Positions 16,360 to 23,989 of a stretch of DNA of 41,013 nt are shown here, piece by piece (positions within the stretch are counted from its first letter, which is position 1; each line of letters begins with the position of its first letter). Under the pieces are notes generated by a model. It searched no databases and had not been told where the DNA came from. It saw nothing but the letters and a program-made list of their open reading frames with translations. A program made the position numbers and the translations under genes. The stretch lies in assembly GCF_946480385.1 (NCBI RefSeq), contig NZ_CAMLJP010000048.1:1-41013 (forward strand), written 5' to 3'. The DNA is from an uncultured Azospirillum sp. (GTDB taxonomy: Bacteria; Pseudomonadota; Alphaproteobacteria; Azospirillales; Azospirillaceae).

Positions 16360-17429
16360 TCGACCTCTATCCGCTTGCCGGGCCGCTGCTGTTCCGCTTC
16401 GACCCCGAGACCGCGCATGGCTTGACCATCAGGATGCTGAAGACCGGACTGGTCCCGCCGGCCCGCGGCAAGGACGAACCGGCGCTGCACACCCGCGTCT
16501 GGGGGCTGGACTTCACCAACCCGGTCGGGCTGGCCGCCGGCTTCGACAAGAACGCCGAAGTGGTCGACGCCATGCTGAACCAGGGCTTCGGCTTCGTCGA
16601 GCCCGGCAGCGTCACCCCGCGGCCCCAGCCCGGCAATCCGCGCCCCCGCCTGTTCCGGCTGGTGGAGCAGCGCGCGGTCATCAACCGCATGGGCTTCAAC
16701 AACGAGGGGCTGGAAGCCTTCGCCCAACGGCTGGAGCGCCGCCGCGAGTCGGCCAAGCGCGCGCCCGGCATCGTCGGCGCCAATCTGGGCAAGAACAAGG
16801 ACACGGTCGATGCCGCCGACGATTACGTGATCGGCGTGCGCCGGCTGGCGCCGCTGGCCGATTATCTGGTCGTCAACGTCTCCTCCCCCAACACGCCGGG
16901 CCTGCGCGCGCTGCAGGGCCGCGACCCGCTGCGCGCCCTGCTGGAACGGGTGCTGGAGGCGCGGGCATCCTGCGGCCTGAGTCGCAACCCGCCGCTGCTG
17001 CTGAAGATTGCTCCCGACCTGACGGTGGAGGACAAGAGCGACATCGCCGCGGTGGCGCTGGAGTCCGGCATCGACGGGTTGATCGTCTCCAACACCACCA
17101 TCGCCCGGCCCGACAGCATTCCGGCGGCGATGCGCAGCGAGGCCGGCGGTCTGTCCGGCGCGCCGCTGTTCGAGGCGTCGACCTCCGTCCTGCGCGAGAT
17201 CTATGCGTTGACCGGCGGAAAGCTACCGATCGTCGGCGTCGGCGGGGTGGCGACCGGCGAGGACGCCTATGCCAAGATCCGGGCCGGCGCCTCGCTGGTG
17301 CAGCTCTATTCGGCGATGGTCTATGCCGGGCCGGCGGTGGTGCACCGGATCCGCCGCGAGTTGGCGGAACTGCTGCGCCGCGACGGCTTCCGGTCTGTCG
17401 CCGAGGCGGTAGGGGCGGATCACCGCTGA
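16356..17429 (+). CDS. pyrD: Dihydroorotate dehydrogenase (quinone), class 2
   Basis: Membrane-associated FMN enzyme that oxidises dihydroorotate to orotate in pyrimidine synthesis and passes electrons to quinone. The 357-residue protein starts at GTG 16356 (MIDLYPLAGPLLFRFDPE), overlapping the previous stop. The N-terminal helices, LDFTNPVGLAAGFDKNAE (FMN site), EPGSVTPRPQPGNPRPR, NRMGFNNEG, NVSSPNTPGLR with the class 2 catalytic Ser, LLKIAPDL, IVSNTT and IVGVGGVATGEDAYAKIRAGASLVQLYSA are all present. The N-terminal extension and catalytic Ser rather than Cys separate it from class 1. Confidence 0.96.
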   Translation: MIDLYPLAGPLLFRFDPETAHGLTIRMLKTGLVPPARGKDEPALHTRVWGLDFTNPVGLAAGFDKNAEVVDAMLNQGFGFVEPGSVTPRPQPGNPRPRLFRLVEQRAVINRMGFNNEGLEAFAQRLERRRESAKRAPGIVGANLGKNKDTVDAADDYVIGVRRLAPLADYLVVNVSSPNTPGLRALQGRDPLRALLERVLEARASCGLSRNPPLLLKIAPDLTVEDKSDIAAVALESGIDGLIVSNTTIARPDSIPAAMRSEAGGLSGAPLFEASTSVLREIYALTGGKLPIVGVGGVATGEDAYAKIRAGASLVQLYSAMVYAGPAVVHRIRRELAELLRRDGFRSVAEAVGADHR

Positions 17430-17477
17430 GGCATGGCCGCCGAGGGTCCGCAGGATGCGGCGGGCAGGGGCGTAGCA

Positions 17478-17492
17478 TTAACGGATCGTCAA
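17478..17492. promoter_or_regulatory. CtrA-like half-matched site upstream of the EAL gene
   Basis: TTAA-CGGATCG-TCAA fits the alphaproteobacterial CtrA motif TTAA-N7-TTAA except for one base. It lies about 80 bases before the EAL-protein start. One site at this match level can occur by chance. Confidence 0.35.
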
Positions 17493-17572
17493 GCGGGTGT
17501 CCCGACAGTGGGACCTAGGGTTGGGACGCCCGCGCGGTTCCGTGTCATGCTCCTGCCAGAGGCTGCGCACCC

Positions 17573-18841
17573 GTGAAGGCCCTGACCGCCGACCTCCGCC
17601 CCGGACCCGCCGCCTCATCCGCGGCCGTTCCCTTCACCCTGGTTCCCGCGATGACCCTGCTGACGCACCTCGTCTATGCGCTGGCCTATCTGATCGCCGG
17701 GGTTTCGGCCGGTGCGGCGCTGTGGGCGCTGCGTCCGGAAGCCGATCCGCTGGTGGCGTGGCTGGCCGGCGCGCTGGTGGTGCTGGCGGGTGCCCTGGTC
17801 CATGACGTGGTGACGCGGCTGGAGCGTGAACGCAAGGCCGCCCGCCGCATCGCCCGCCTGAACGACCGGGTGGAGGAACTGGCCCATCTGCTGGAGCAGC
17901 GGCTCGCCGCCGATTCCGGTCCCCAGCCCGATGGCGGGGGGCGCTACGATGCGGTGATGCAGGAGGTGAGGCTTCTGCAGTCGCTGGTCGCCCGCCTGAC
18001 CGAACGGCGCGCTCCCCGGCCGCCGGCCGCCAGTGCCGAGCGTCGCCCCGCGCCGGCGCCGGCGCCGTCCGTCGCCGCGCCGTCCGTGCCGGTGGCGGCG
18101 CCGATGGACGACGCCGCGGTGCTGGAGGCGGTGCGCGACGCGCTGAAGGCCGACCGCATCGACGTCTATCTCCAGCCCATCGTCAGCCTGCCCCAGCGCA
18201 AGCACCGCTTCTACGAGGTGTTCTCGCGCGTGCGGGCCGCCGACGGGCAGCAGATCATGCCCGACCGCTATCTCGACATCGCCGAGCGCGAGGGGCTGAT
18301 CGCCACCGTCGACAACCTGTTGCTGGTCCGCTGCGTCCAGCTGATCCGCGAGACGGAACGGCGCCAGCACGCCATCGGCTTCTTCGCCAACATCTCCGCC
18401 GCGACGCTGGCCGATGCGGAGTTCATGCGCCAGTTCCTGAACATGATGGCGCAGAACCACGCCCTGGTGCCGAAGCTGGTGTTCGAGTTGAGCCAGCACG
18501 ACCTGCGCGTCGGCGGGGCGGTGACCATGGGCATCCTGTCGCAGCTGGCGCGGCTGGGCTTCCGCTTCTCGATGGATCAGGTGACGGACCTCGCCATCGA
18601 CCTGGACCGGCTGCTGCGCCACGAGTTCCGCTGCATCAAGCTGGACCGCGCCCTGGTGCTCGACCCCGCCAATGCCGGGCGCATCCGCGAGCTGCGCCAC
18701 CGCTGCGCCGCCGAGGGCATCGACCTGATCGTCGAGAAGATCGAAACGGAGAACCAGCTGGTCGAGGTGCTCGACACCGGCTTCGACTTCGGCCAGGGCT
18801 ACCTGTTCGGCGAACCGCGGCTGAGCCGGAAGCCGGAGTGA
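17573..18841 (+). CDS. TipF-like membrane protein with degenerate EAL domain
   Basis: A 422-residue protein: two membrane helices (about residues 30-50 and 60-78), a coiled coil (80-145), a Pro/Ala-rich linker (147-177) and an EAL-family domain (about 186-417). The signature is EVF rather than EAL (YEVFSR, 214-219). The Gln of YLQPI, the Asn of FANIS, the KLD Lys, the VEKIETE loop and QGYLFGEP are retained. Loop 6, normally DDFGTG, is SMDQVTD (333-339), losing an essential Asp. Catalysis is therefore unlikely and c-di-GMP binding more plausible. The architecture matches Caulobacter TipF, which positions flagellar parts. GTG 17573 has a weak AGAGG site; ATG 17651 is the alternative start and would remove 26 residues. 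Confidence 0.75.
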   Translation: MKALTADLRPGPAASSAAVPFTLVPAMTLLTHLVYALAYLIAGVSAGAALWALRPEADPLVAWLAGALVVLAGALVHDVVTRLERERKAARRIARLNDRVEELAHLLEQRLAADSGPQPDGGGRYDAVMQEVRLLQSLVARLTERRAPRPPAASAERRPAPAPAPSVAAPSVPVAAPMDDAAVLEAVRDALKADRIDVYLQPIVSLPQRKHRFYEVFSRVRAADGQQIMPDRYLDIAEREGLIATVDNLLLVRCVQLIRETERRQHAIGFFANISAATLADAEFMRQFLNMMAQNHALVPKLVFELSQHDLRVGGAVTMGILSQLARLGFRFSMDQVTDLAIDLDRLLRHEFRCIKLDRALVLDPANAGRIRELRHRCAAEGIDLIVEKIETENQLVEVLDTGFDFGQGYLFGEPRLSRKPE

Positions 18842-18851
18842 GGGTGAGGTT

Positions 18852-19199
18852 TTAAAGCCCGATCAGTGCAGCGAGCTTTCCGCGGACTTCGGCCAGGATT
18901 GCCGACGGAGCGCGTGCGCCGGAAAACAGCAGCGGCCGGGCCATGGTGTCGATGCTGCGAACATGGCTGGTCAGGATTTCGCCGGAAATCGGTGGACCCG
19001 GCGGCAATACGGCACTGCTGGGAAACGGGCGAACGCGCGTGGTAATCGGGCATACGATTGCAAAGCGCGTCGCCTGCCAAAAAGCATGGGGTGACACGAT
19101 CAGTGCCGGTCTGCGCCCGCCCTGTTCACGCCCCGTCCGTGGATCGAAGTCAGTCCAGATGAGATCGCCGGCCTCCGGCTCCCAGTCCTCATCAGTCAT
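18852..19199 (-). CDS. mazF: MazF/PemK-type toxin
   Basis: A 115-residue endoribonuclease toxin of a type II toxin-antitoxin pair. GDLIWTDFDPRTGREQGGRRPALIVSP gives the family N-terminus, with the catalytic-loop Arg in GRRPA, and CPITT is the conserved strand carrying the active-site Thr. ILTSHVRSIDTMAR matches the dimer-interface region. It is cytosolic and would cleave mRNA when the labile antitoxin is degraded. The ATG overlaps the antitoxin stop by 4 bases. The toxin lies downstream of the antitoxin, as usual, and is full length. Confidence 0.92.
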   Translation of the reverse strand: MTDEDWEPEAGDLIWTDFDPRTGREQGGRRPALIVSPHAFWQATRFAIVCPITTRVRPFPSSAVLPPGPPISGEILTSHVRSIDTMARPLLFSGARAPSAILAEVRGKLAALIGL

Positions 19200-19441
19200 T
19201 CCTCAACGACCTCACGACCAACATCGGGACCCCAGTCGAACGCCTCCCGCATCGCCTCCGGCGTGACGCCTTTCATGAGTTCATCGAGGCTGTAGCGGGG
19301 GCGATCTGCGGTGATGACGATCCGGTCGCCTTCGGCGTGAATGTCCACCCTTGCGCCGTCGCGCAGCCCTACCTGACTGGCGATGTCCTTGGGAATGCGG
19401 ATGCCCAGGCTGTTGCCCCATCGTGCGAGTTGGACCTGCAT
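19196..19441 (-). CDS. mazE: MazE-type antitoxin (AbrB/SpoVT fold)
   Basis: An 81-residue antitoxin. Residues 1-45 form the swapped-hairpin DNA-binding domain (MQVQLARWGNSLGIRIPKDI, then GDRIVITADRP); the rest is an acidic flexible tail (ending GREVVEE) of the sort that wraps the toxin. The ATG at 19441 is the natural start because the AbrB fold begins there; a longer open frame upstream has no family support. It probably represses its own promoter together with MazF through the palindrome at 19481-19495. Confidence 0.92.
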   Translation of the reverse strand: MQVQLARWGNSLGIRIPKDIASQVGLRDGARVDIHAEGDRIVITADRPRYSLDELMKGVTPEAMREAFDWGPDVGREVVEE

Positions 19442-19480
19442 GCGCGTGGCCTCCTTGCCGCTGCGATGGCCGTTGATCGG

Positions 19481-19511
19481 ATATCCATAGGATATACGGT
19501 GAGCGTGGCAA
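19481..19511 (-). promoter_or_regulatory. mazEF promoter with palindromic operator
   Basis: ATATCC-ATA-GGATAT (19481-19495) is a perfect inverted repeat. On the minus strand TTGCCA (19506-19511) and TATGGA (19484-19489), 16 bases apart, form a promoter whose -10 box lies inside the palindrome. Start would be near 19477, about 36 bases from the mazE ATG. Binding here would block polymerase, giving classical conditional autoregulation. Confidence 0.7.
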
Positions 19512-19558
19512 AAATAAAGCCATGAATTGCTTGGAGCCCTTGATTTCAGCCACCGCGC

Positions 19559-19587
19559 TTGACATTCCCCCACGCGGCGATGGAAAT
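19559..19587 (+). promoter_or_regulatory. Candidate thrS promoter
   Basis: A consensus TTGACA at 19559-19564 is followed after 17-18 bases by a poor -10 (GGAAAT/GAAATT, 19582-19588). Only the -35 is convincing. Confidence 0.35.
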
Positions 19588-19642
19588 TTCGCGTTCCCGG
19601 CCAAGTCCGGGCACCCGATGCGGGTGAGACCAACACTAGTAA

Positions 19643-21607
19643 ATGGTGACTTCGGTGACGTCCAACATCGCCATCACGCTGCCCGACGGCAGCGTGCGGG
19701 AGTTCGACCGGCCGGTGACGGGGCTTGAGATTGCCCAGTCCATCGGTTCGCGCCTGGCCAAAGATGCGCTTGCCGTCAAGATCGACGGCACGGTGAAGGA
19801 CCTCACCACCACCGTCACCACCAACGCCAAGATCGAGATCGTCACGCGCAACCACGGCGACGCTCTCGAGGTCATCCGCCACGACGCCGCCCATGTGCTG
19901 GCCGATGCGGTGCAGAAGCTCTATCCCGGCACGCAGGTCACGATCGGCCCGTCGATCGCCACCGGCTTCTACTATGACTTCGCGCGCGACGAGCCGTTCA
20001 CGCCCGAAGATCTGGAGAAGATCGAGGCGAAGATGCGCGAGATCGTCGGGGCCGACATCCCGATCGTGCGCGAGGTGTGGGACCGCGACGAAGCGGTCGC
20101 CTACTTCAAGAATCTCGGCGAGCATTACAAGGCCGAGCTGATCGCCGCGATTCCGCAGGGCGAGCCGGTGTCGATCTACCGCCAGGGCGACTGGCTGGAT
20201 CTGTGCCGCGGTCCCCACGCCATGACGACCGGCAAGGTCGGCCAGGGCTTCAAGCTGATGAAGGTGGCCGGCGCCTATTGGCGCGGCGACAGCCGCAACC
20301 CCATGCTCCAGCGCATCTACGGCACCGCCTGGCGCGACGAGAAGGAGTTGAAGGCCTACCTGCACCAGATCGAGGAGGCGGAGAAGCGCGACCACCGCAA
20401 GCTGGGCAAGGAACTGGACCTATTCCATGTGCAGGAAGAGGCGGTCGGCTCGGTCTTTTGGCATCCGAAGGGCTGGACGCTCTACCAAACGCTGGAAACC
20501 TACATCCGCACCAAGCTGAAGGCCGCCGGCTATGTCGAGGTCAAGACGCCGCAGCTGATCGACAGCTCGCTGTTCAAGGCGTCGGGCCACTGGGACATGT
20601 ATGGCGACAACATGTTCAAGGTGGAGGCCGACGGCGGCGAGAAGCTGCTGGGCATCAAGCCGATGAACTGCCCCGGCCATGTGCAGATCTTCCGCCACGG
20701 CCTGCGCTCCTACCGCGACCTGCCGATCCGCATGGCGGAGTTCGGCGCCTGCCACCGCAACGAGCCGTCGGGCGCGCTGCACGGCATCATGCGCGTCCGC
20801 GCCTTCACCCAGGATGACGCCCACATCTTCTGCACCGAGGATCAGGTGCAGAGCGAGGCGGCCGAGTATTTCAAGCTGCAGCTCGGCGTTTACAAGGACC
20901 TGGGCTTCGACAAGATCTCGGTGAAGCTGGCGCTGCGTCCGGACGTCCGCACCGGTGCCGACGAGCTGTGGGACAGGGCCGAAGGGGCGCTGGCCCAGGC
21001 GCTGCGCGACGCCGGGCTGGAGTATGAGGAGCTGCCGGGTGAGGGCGCCTTCTACGGCCCGAAGGTGGAGTTCCACCTGACCGACGCCATCGGCCGGACC
21101 TGGCAGTGCGGCACGCTGCAGTACGACCCGAACCTGCCGGAACGGCTCGATGCCAGCTACATCGGCGAGGATGGCGCGCGCCATCGGCCGATCATGCTGC
21201 ACCGCGCGATCCTGGGGTCGATGGAGCGCTTCATCGGCATGCTGATCGAGCATTATGCCGGCAAGTTCCCGCTGTGGCTGTCGCCGGTGCAGGTCACCGT
21301 CGCCACCATCACCAGCGAGGCCGACGGCTATGCCGAGGAAGTGGCCAAGCTGTTGAAGCGCAAGGGCCTGCGCGTCGAACTCGACACCCGCAACGAGAAG
21401 ATCAACCTGAAGGTCCGCGAGCACAGCTTGCAGAAGGTTCCCTTGATGCTGGTTGTCGGAAAGCGCGAGGCGGACGAACGGACGGTCGCGCTCCGCGTGC
21501 TGGGCGGCAAGGATCAGGAAATTCTTGCCCTCGACGCGGCGGTGGCTAAACTGGTTGAGGAAGCGAGATCGCCTGCCGGCGAAACCGTGACCGATTCGCC
21601 GTTTTAA
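19643..21607 (+). CDS. thrS: Threonyl-tRNA synthetase
   Basis: Class II enzyme charging tRNA-Thr in the cytosol, 654 residues, full length. Order: TGS domain (about 1-62, [11 protein letters not shown]), second editing domain with [11 protein letters not shown] (HxxxH) and the [17 protein letters not shown] metal site, catalytic core with [21 protein letters not shown], motif 2 region [26 protein letters not shown], motif 3 [16 protein letters not shown], and an anticodon-binding domain from about residue 550 ([13 protein letters not shown]). No strong ribosome site precedes the ATG at 19643. infC follows, preserving the common thrS-infC order. Confidence 0.97.
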   Translation: MVTSVTSNIAITLPDGSVREFDRPVTGLEIAQSIGSRLAKDALAVKIDGTVKDLTTTVTTNAKIEIVTRNHGDALEVIRHDAAHVLADAVQKLYPGTQVTIGPSIATGFYYDFARDEPFTPEDLEKIEAKMREIVGADIPIVREVWDRDEAVAYFKNLGEHYKAELIAAIPQGEPVSIYRQGDWLDLCRGPHAMTTGKVGQGFKLMKVAGAYWRGDSRNPMLQRIYGTAWRDEKELKAYLHQIEEAEKRDHRKLGKELDLFHVQEEAVGSVFWHPKGWTLYQTLETYIRTKLKAAGYVEVKTPQLIDSSLFKASGHWDMYGDNMFKVEADGGEKLLGIKPMNCPGHVQIFRHGLRSYRDLPIRMAEFGACHRNEPSGALHGIMRVRAFTQDDAHIFCTEDQVQSEAAEYFKLQLGVYKDLGFDKISVKLALRPDVRTGADELWDRAEGALAQALRDAGLEYEELPGEGAFYGPKVEFHLTDAIGRTWQCGTLQYDPNLPERLDASYIGEDGARHRPIMLHRAILGSMERFIGMLIEHYAGKFPLWLSPVQVTVATITSEADGYAEEVAKLLKRKGLRVELDTRNEKINLKVREHSLQKVPLMLVVGKREADERTVALRVLGGKDQEILALDAAVAKLVEEARSPAGETVTDSPF

Positions 21608-21623
21608 CCGACCGCGCGACGCC

Positions 21624-21648
21624 GCCGGCCCTCCTCTGGACGGCCGGC
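21624..21648 (+). terminator. thrS-infC intergenic hairpin
   Basis: GCCGGCC and GGCCGGC flank an 11-base loop just after the thrS stop and 20 bases before the infC ribosome site. There is no T-run. It may partly separate thrS from infC or shape the infC leader. Confidence 0.45.
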
Positions 21649-21681
21649 TTCCGCGTGGTTTCAGACCATGGAGAAGCGTCC

Positions 21682-22218
21682 ATAGCCAGGATTCCGTCCG
21701 AAGCCGCCCCGACCCGCGATGGCCCGCGGGTTAACCGGGAGATCTCGGCTCGTTCCGTTCGTCTCGTCGGTGCCGACGGCGAGATGATCGGGGTGGTGTC
21801 GTTGCGCGATGCTCTGCTGGCCGCTGAGGATGCCGGTCTCGATCTGGTCGAGATCGCTCCCCAGGCGGAACCGCCCGTCTGCAAAATCCTCGACTATGGC
21901 AAGTTCAAGTACGAGGCGCAGAAGAAGGCGAACGAGGCCCGCAAGAAGCAGAAGATCATCGAGGTCAAGGAGATCAAGCTCCGACCGAACATCGATGACA
22001 ACGACTATGACGTGAAGATGCGCTCGGCGCGCCGTTTCCTCGAGGAGGGCGACAAGGTCAAGGTGACCCTGCGCTTCCGCGGCCGTGAAATGGCGCACCA
22101 GGATCTGGGTATGAATGTGCTTGTCCGCGTCCGCGACGAGCTGGAGGCGCTGGCGAAGGTCGAGCAGATGCCGAAGCTCGAAGGCCGCCAGATGGTCATG
22201 GTGCTGGCTCCGCGCTGA
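21682..22218 (+). CDS. infC: Translation initiation factor IF-3, probable ATA start
   Basis: Binds the 30S subunit and checks start codon and initiator tRNA. The core is unmistakable: [42 protein letters not shown], the basic linker helix, [34 protein letters not shown], and a C-terminal ARQ-type ending. No ATG/GTG/TTG stands at a sensible distance. GGAG at 21670-21673 is 8 bases before ATA at 21682; ATT at 21691 is also in frame. Family knowledge: E. coli infC uses AUU so that IF-3 limits its own synthesis, and an AUA start here would do the same. GTG at 21655 would add 9 residues and lacks a ribosome site. The product from ATA is 178 residues. Confidence 0.9.
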   Translation: MARIPSEAAPTRDGPRVNREISARSVRLVGADGEMIGVVSLRDALLAAEDAGLDLVEIAPQAEPPVCKILDYGKFKYEAQKKANEARKKQKIIEVKEIKLRPNIDDNDYDVKMRSARRFLEEGDKVKVTLRFRGREMAHQDLGMNVLVRVRDELEALAKVEQMPKLEGRQMVMVLAPR

Positions 22219-22236
22219 CGCGGGGGCGAGGTTACG

Positions 22237-22275
22237 GAAAAGGCCCGTCCGGGATGCCGGACGGGCCTTTTTCTT
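22237..22275 (+). terminator. Intrinsic terminator after infC
   Basis: AAAAGGCCCGTCCGG pairs with CCGGACGGGCCTTTT over a 4-5 base turn, then TTCTTTT. rpmI and rplT, which often follow infC, are not here. Confidence 0.93.
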
Positions 22276-22291
22276 TTGGGGCTGCGACGCC

Positions 22292-23662
22292 TCAGCGCAG
22301 CGGCCGGTCGTCGACGATCACGACATAGCAGGTGTGGCGGGTGAATTTCGCGCAGCTGTCGAGCGCGCCGCGGCGGGCGGCGTCCTCGCTGGGCATGCCG
22401 GACTTCCAGCCGAAGGCGCCGTCCTGCGACACCGCGAAAGCCTTGCGACCGGCCGCCGCGACATAGGCGCCGAACTTGTCGCGGCCGGAAGCCGACAGTT
22501 CCTGCGGTGGCTCCAGCCTGACGCGGGTGCCGCGCGGGGCCTCCGCCGGGGCGGCTGCATCAGTGGCGCCGGCCGCACGGTCGTTGAGATAGGCGATGCG
22601 GCAGCCCTTCTGGGTGTGGGACGCGCAATTCTCCAGCGCGCCCTTCTGCGCCTCGTCCAGGCTGCGCATGCCGGACTTCCAGCCATAGGCGCCGTCGGGC
22701 GACACGGCGAAGGCCTTGTTGCCGCCGGCCTCGACATAGGCGGGAAACTTCGCGCGGTTGGCGGCGGACAGCTCCGGCGGCGGGGGAAGCGCCGGCAGCG
22801 TCAGCGCCATCGGCATGTCGCGCAGCACCAGCCCGTTCTTGGCCAGGAACCGGTCGACCATCGGCGTCCATTGCGGGATGGCGGCGCTGAAGAAGCTGTG
22901 TCCGTCCTTGCCGTTGGCGGGGGCCGCGATGAACTCCGCCCGTCCGCCCTCGTGGGTGAAGGCCTCCCACAGGCGCCGGGCGAGGTCGGGACCGAAGAAC
23001 AGGTCGTTCTCGGCATAGATCCACAGGGTGGGAACGCGCGAACTGCGGCCCAGCGTGCCGAAGGCGGCGACCAGCCGGTTCTCCTGGCAGACCTCGTTGT
23101 CGGCGACGGAGCCGCGGCCGCCGGCGAAGCTGATGGCGGCCTTCAGCCCCGGCGGCTGATCGGCGCTGAGCGCGATGCTGGCCAACCCGCCGGCCGACAC
23201 GCCGACGGCGACGATGCGGCTGGCGTCGGCGAAGGGCTGGGCCGCTACATAGCGGATGGCCTGACGCAGATCCTCGGCGCTCTGGCGGGCGGAGTGCAGA
23301 TAGTCGGGGTTGCTGCAGGCGCCGGTCGTCTCGCTGTAGGGACCGTCCGATCCGCCATAGCCGCGCCGCATCACCGCCACCACCGCCCAGCCGCGCCGCG
23401 CGAACTCGCGGGCTTCCGGCAAATAGCGCAGCGGCGTCATCTGCGCCCGGTCGGCCGGGTTGCGCGGCGTGCCGTGGCTGAGGATGGCGATGGGGTAGGG
23501 GCCGGGACCGTCCGGCCGCAGCAGCATCGCCTCCAGCGTGGCGGAACTGCCGTCGGGGAAGCGCGCGGGGATCGACAGCGCCGTCTGTGTCAGCCCCTCC
23601 GCCAGGGCGGGGCCGCAGCACAGCAGCAGGAACAGCAGGGGGAGCAGGCGGCGCAGGGTCAT
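22292..23662 (-). CDS. Exported alpha/beta hydrolase with duplicated C-terminal module
   Basis: A 456-residue protein with a signal peptide (residues 1-21, ending PALA). Residues about 25-285 are a dienelactone-hydrolase/serine-esterase fold: ILSHGTPRNP with the oxyanion region, VVAVMRRGYGGSDG, the nucleophile elbow GVSAGG, and a late GKDGHSFF carrying the probable catalytic His. The C-terminal 160 residues hold two copies of a 65-70 residue unit, each with KFxAYVxAGxxKAFAVSxDGAxGWKSGM, a pair of Cys and a short end strand. The repeated units look like a secreted binding module with a disulphide. The substrate is unknown; ester or peptide cleavage in the periplasm is inferred. A GGAG site precedes the ATG. 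Confidence 0.82.
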   Translation of the reverse strand: MTLRRLLPLLFLLLCCGPALAEGLTQTALSIPARFPDGSSATLEAMLLRPDGPGPYPIAILSHGTPRNPADRAQMTPLRYLPEAREFARRGWAVVAVMRRGYGGSDGPYSETTGACSNPDYLHSARQSAEDLRQAIRYVAAQPFADASRIVAVGVSAGGLASIALSADQPPGLKAAISFAGGRGSVADNEVCQENRLVAAFGTLGRSSRVPTLWIYAENDLFFGPDLARRLWEAFTHEGGRAEFIAAPANGKDGHSFFSAAIPQWTPMVDRFLAKNGLVLRDMPMALTLPALPPPPELSAANRAKFPAYVEAGGNKAFAVSPDGAYGWKSGMRSLDEAQKGALENCASHTQKGCRIAYLNDRAAGATDAAAPAEAPRGTRVRLEPPQELSASGRDKFGAYVAAAGRKAFAVSQDGAFGWKSGMPSEDAARRGALDSCAKFTRHTCYVVIVDDRPLR

Positions 23663-23765
23663 GGTCGGCGCAGTCTCCGCGAGGGACAGGGGCTGCGCTG
23701 TTGTACGCCAACTTTGGCTTGGCGTCAGGGGGGAGGTGGGGGCGAGGCCGCCTCCCCCACCGTTG

Positions 23766-23963
23766 TTACTCCACTCCCTGCCGGGCCACGCGCAGCGCCT
23801 CGGCCAGCACCTCCGCGTCGCCGATGTGGTTGGCGAGCAGCAGGATCAGCTTGGCGTTCAGGCGGGTGCTCTGGTCGGGGGTCAGGTCGCGGTGGCTGTC
23901 GATCAGCAACTGGTACACATCGTCCGGGCTGGCGAAACGCTGCTCGGTCATCAGTTTGGCCAT
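23766..23963 (-). CDS. DUF2783 family small protein
   Basis: A 65-residue, largely helical protein. The pattern DDVYQLLIDSHRDLTPDQSTRLNAKLILLLANHIGD fits DUF2783, whose members sit directly after FAD aromatic-ring hydroxylase genes. It starts 26 bases after the hydroxylase stop in the same direction, so they share an operon. Its molecular job is not known; a helper or small partner of the hydroxylase is a fair inference from context. Confidence 0.82.
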   Translation of the reverse strand: MAKLMTEQRFASPDDVYQLLIDSHRDLTPDQSTRLNAKLILLLANHIGDAEVLAEALRVARQGVE

Positions 23964-23989
23964 GGGGGCAACTCCGGAAAATCGGGGGA

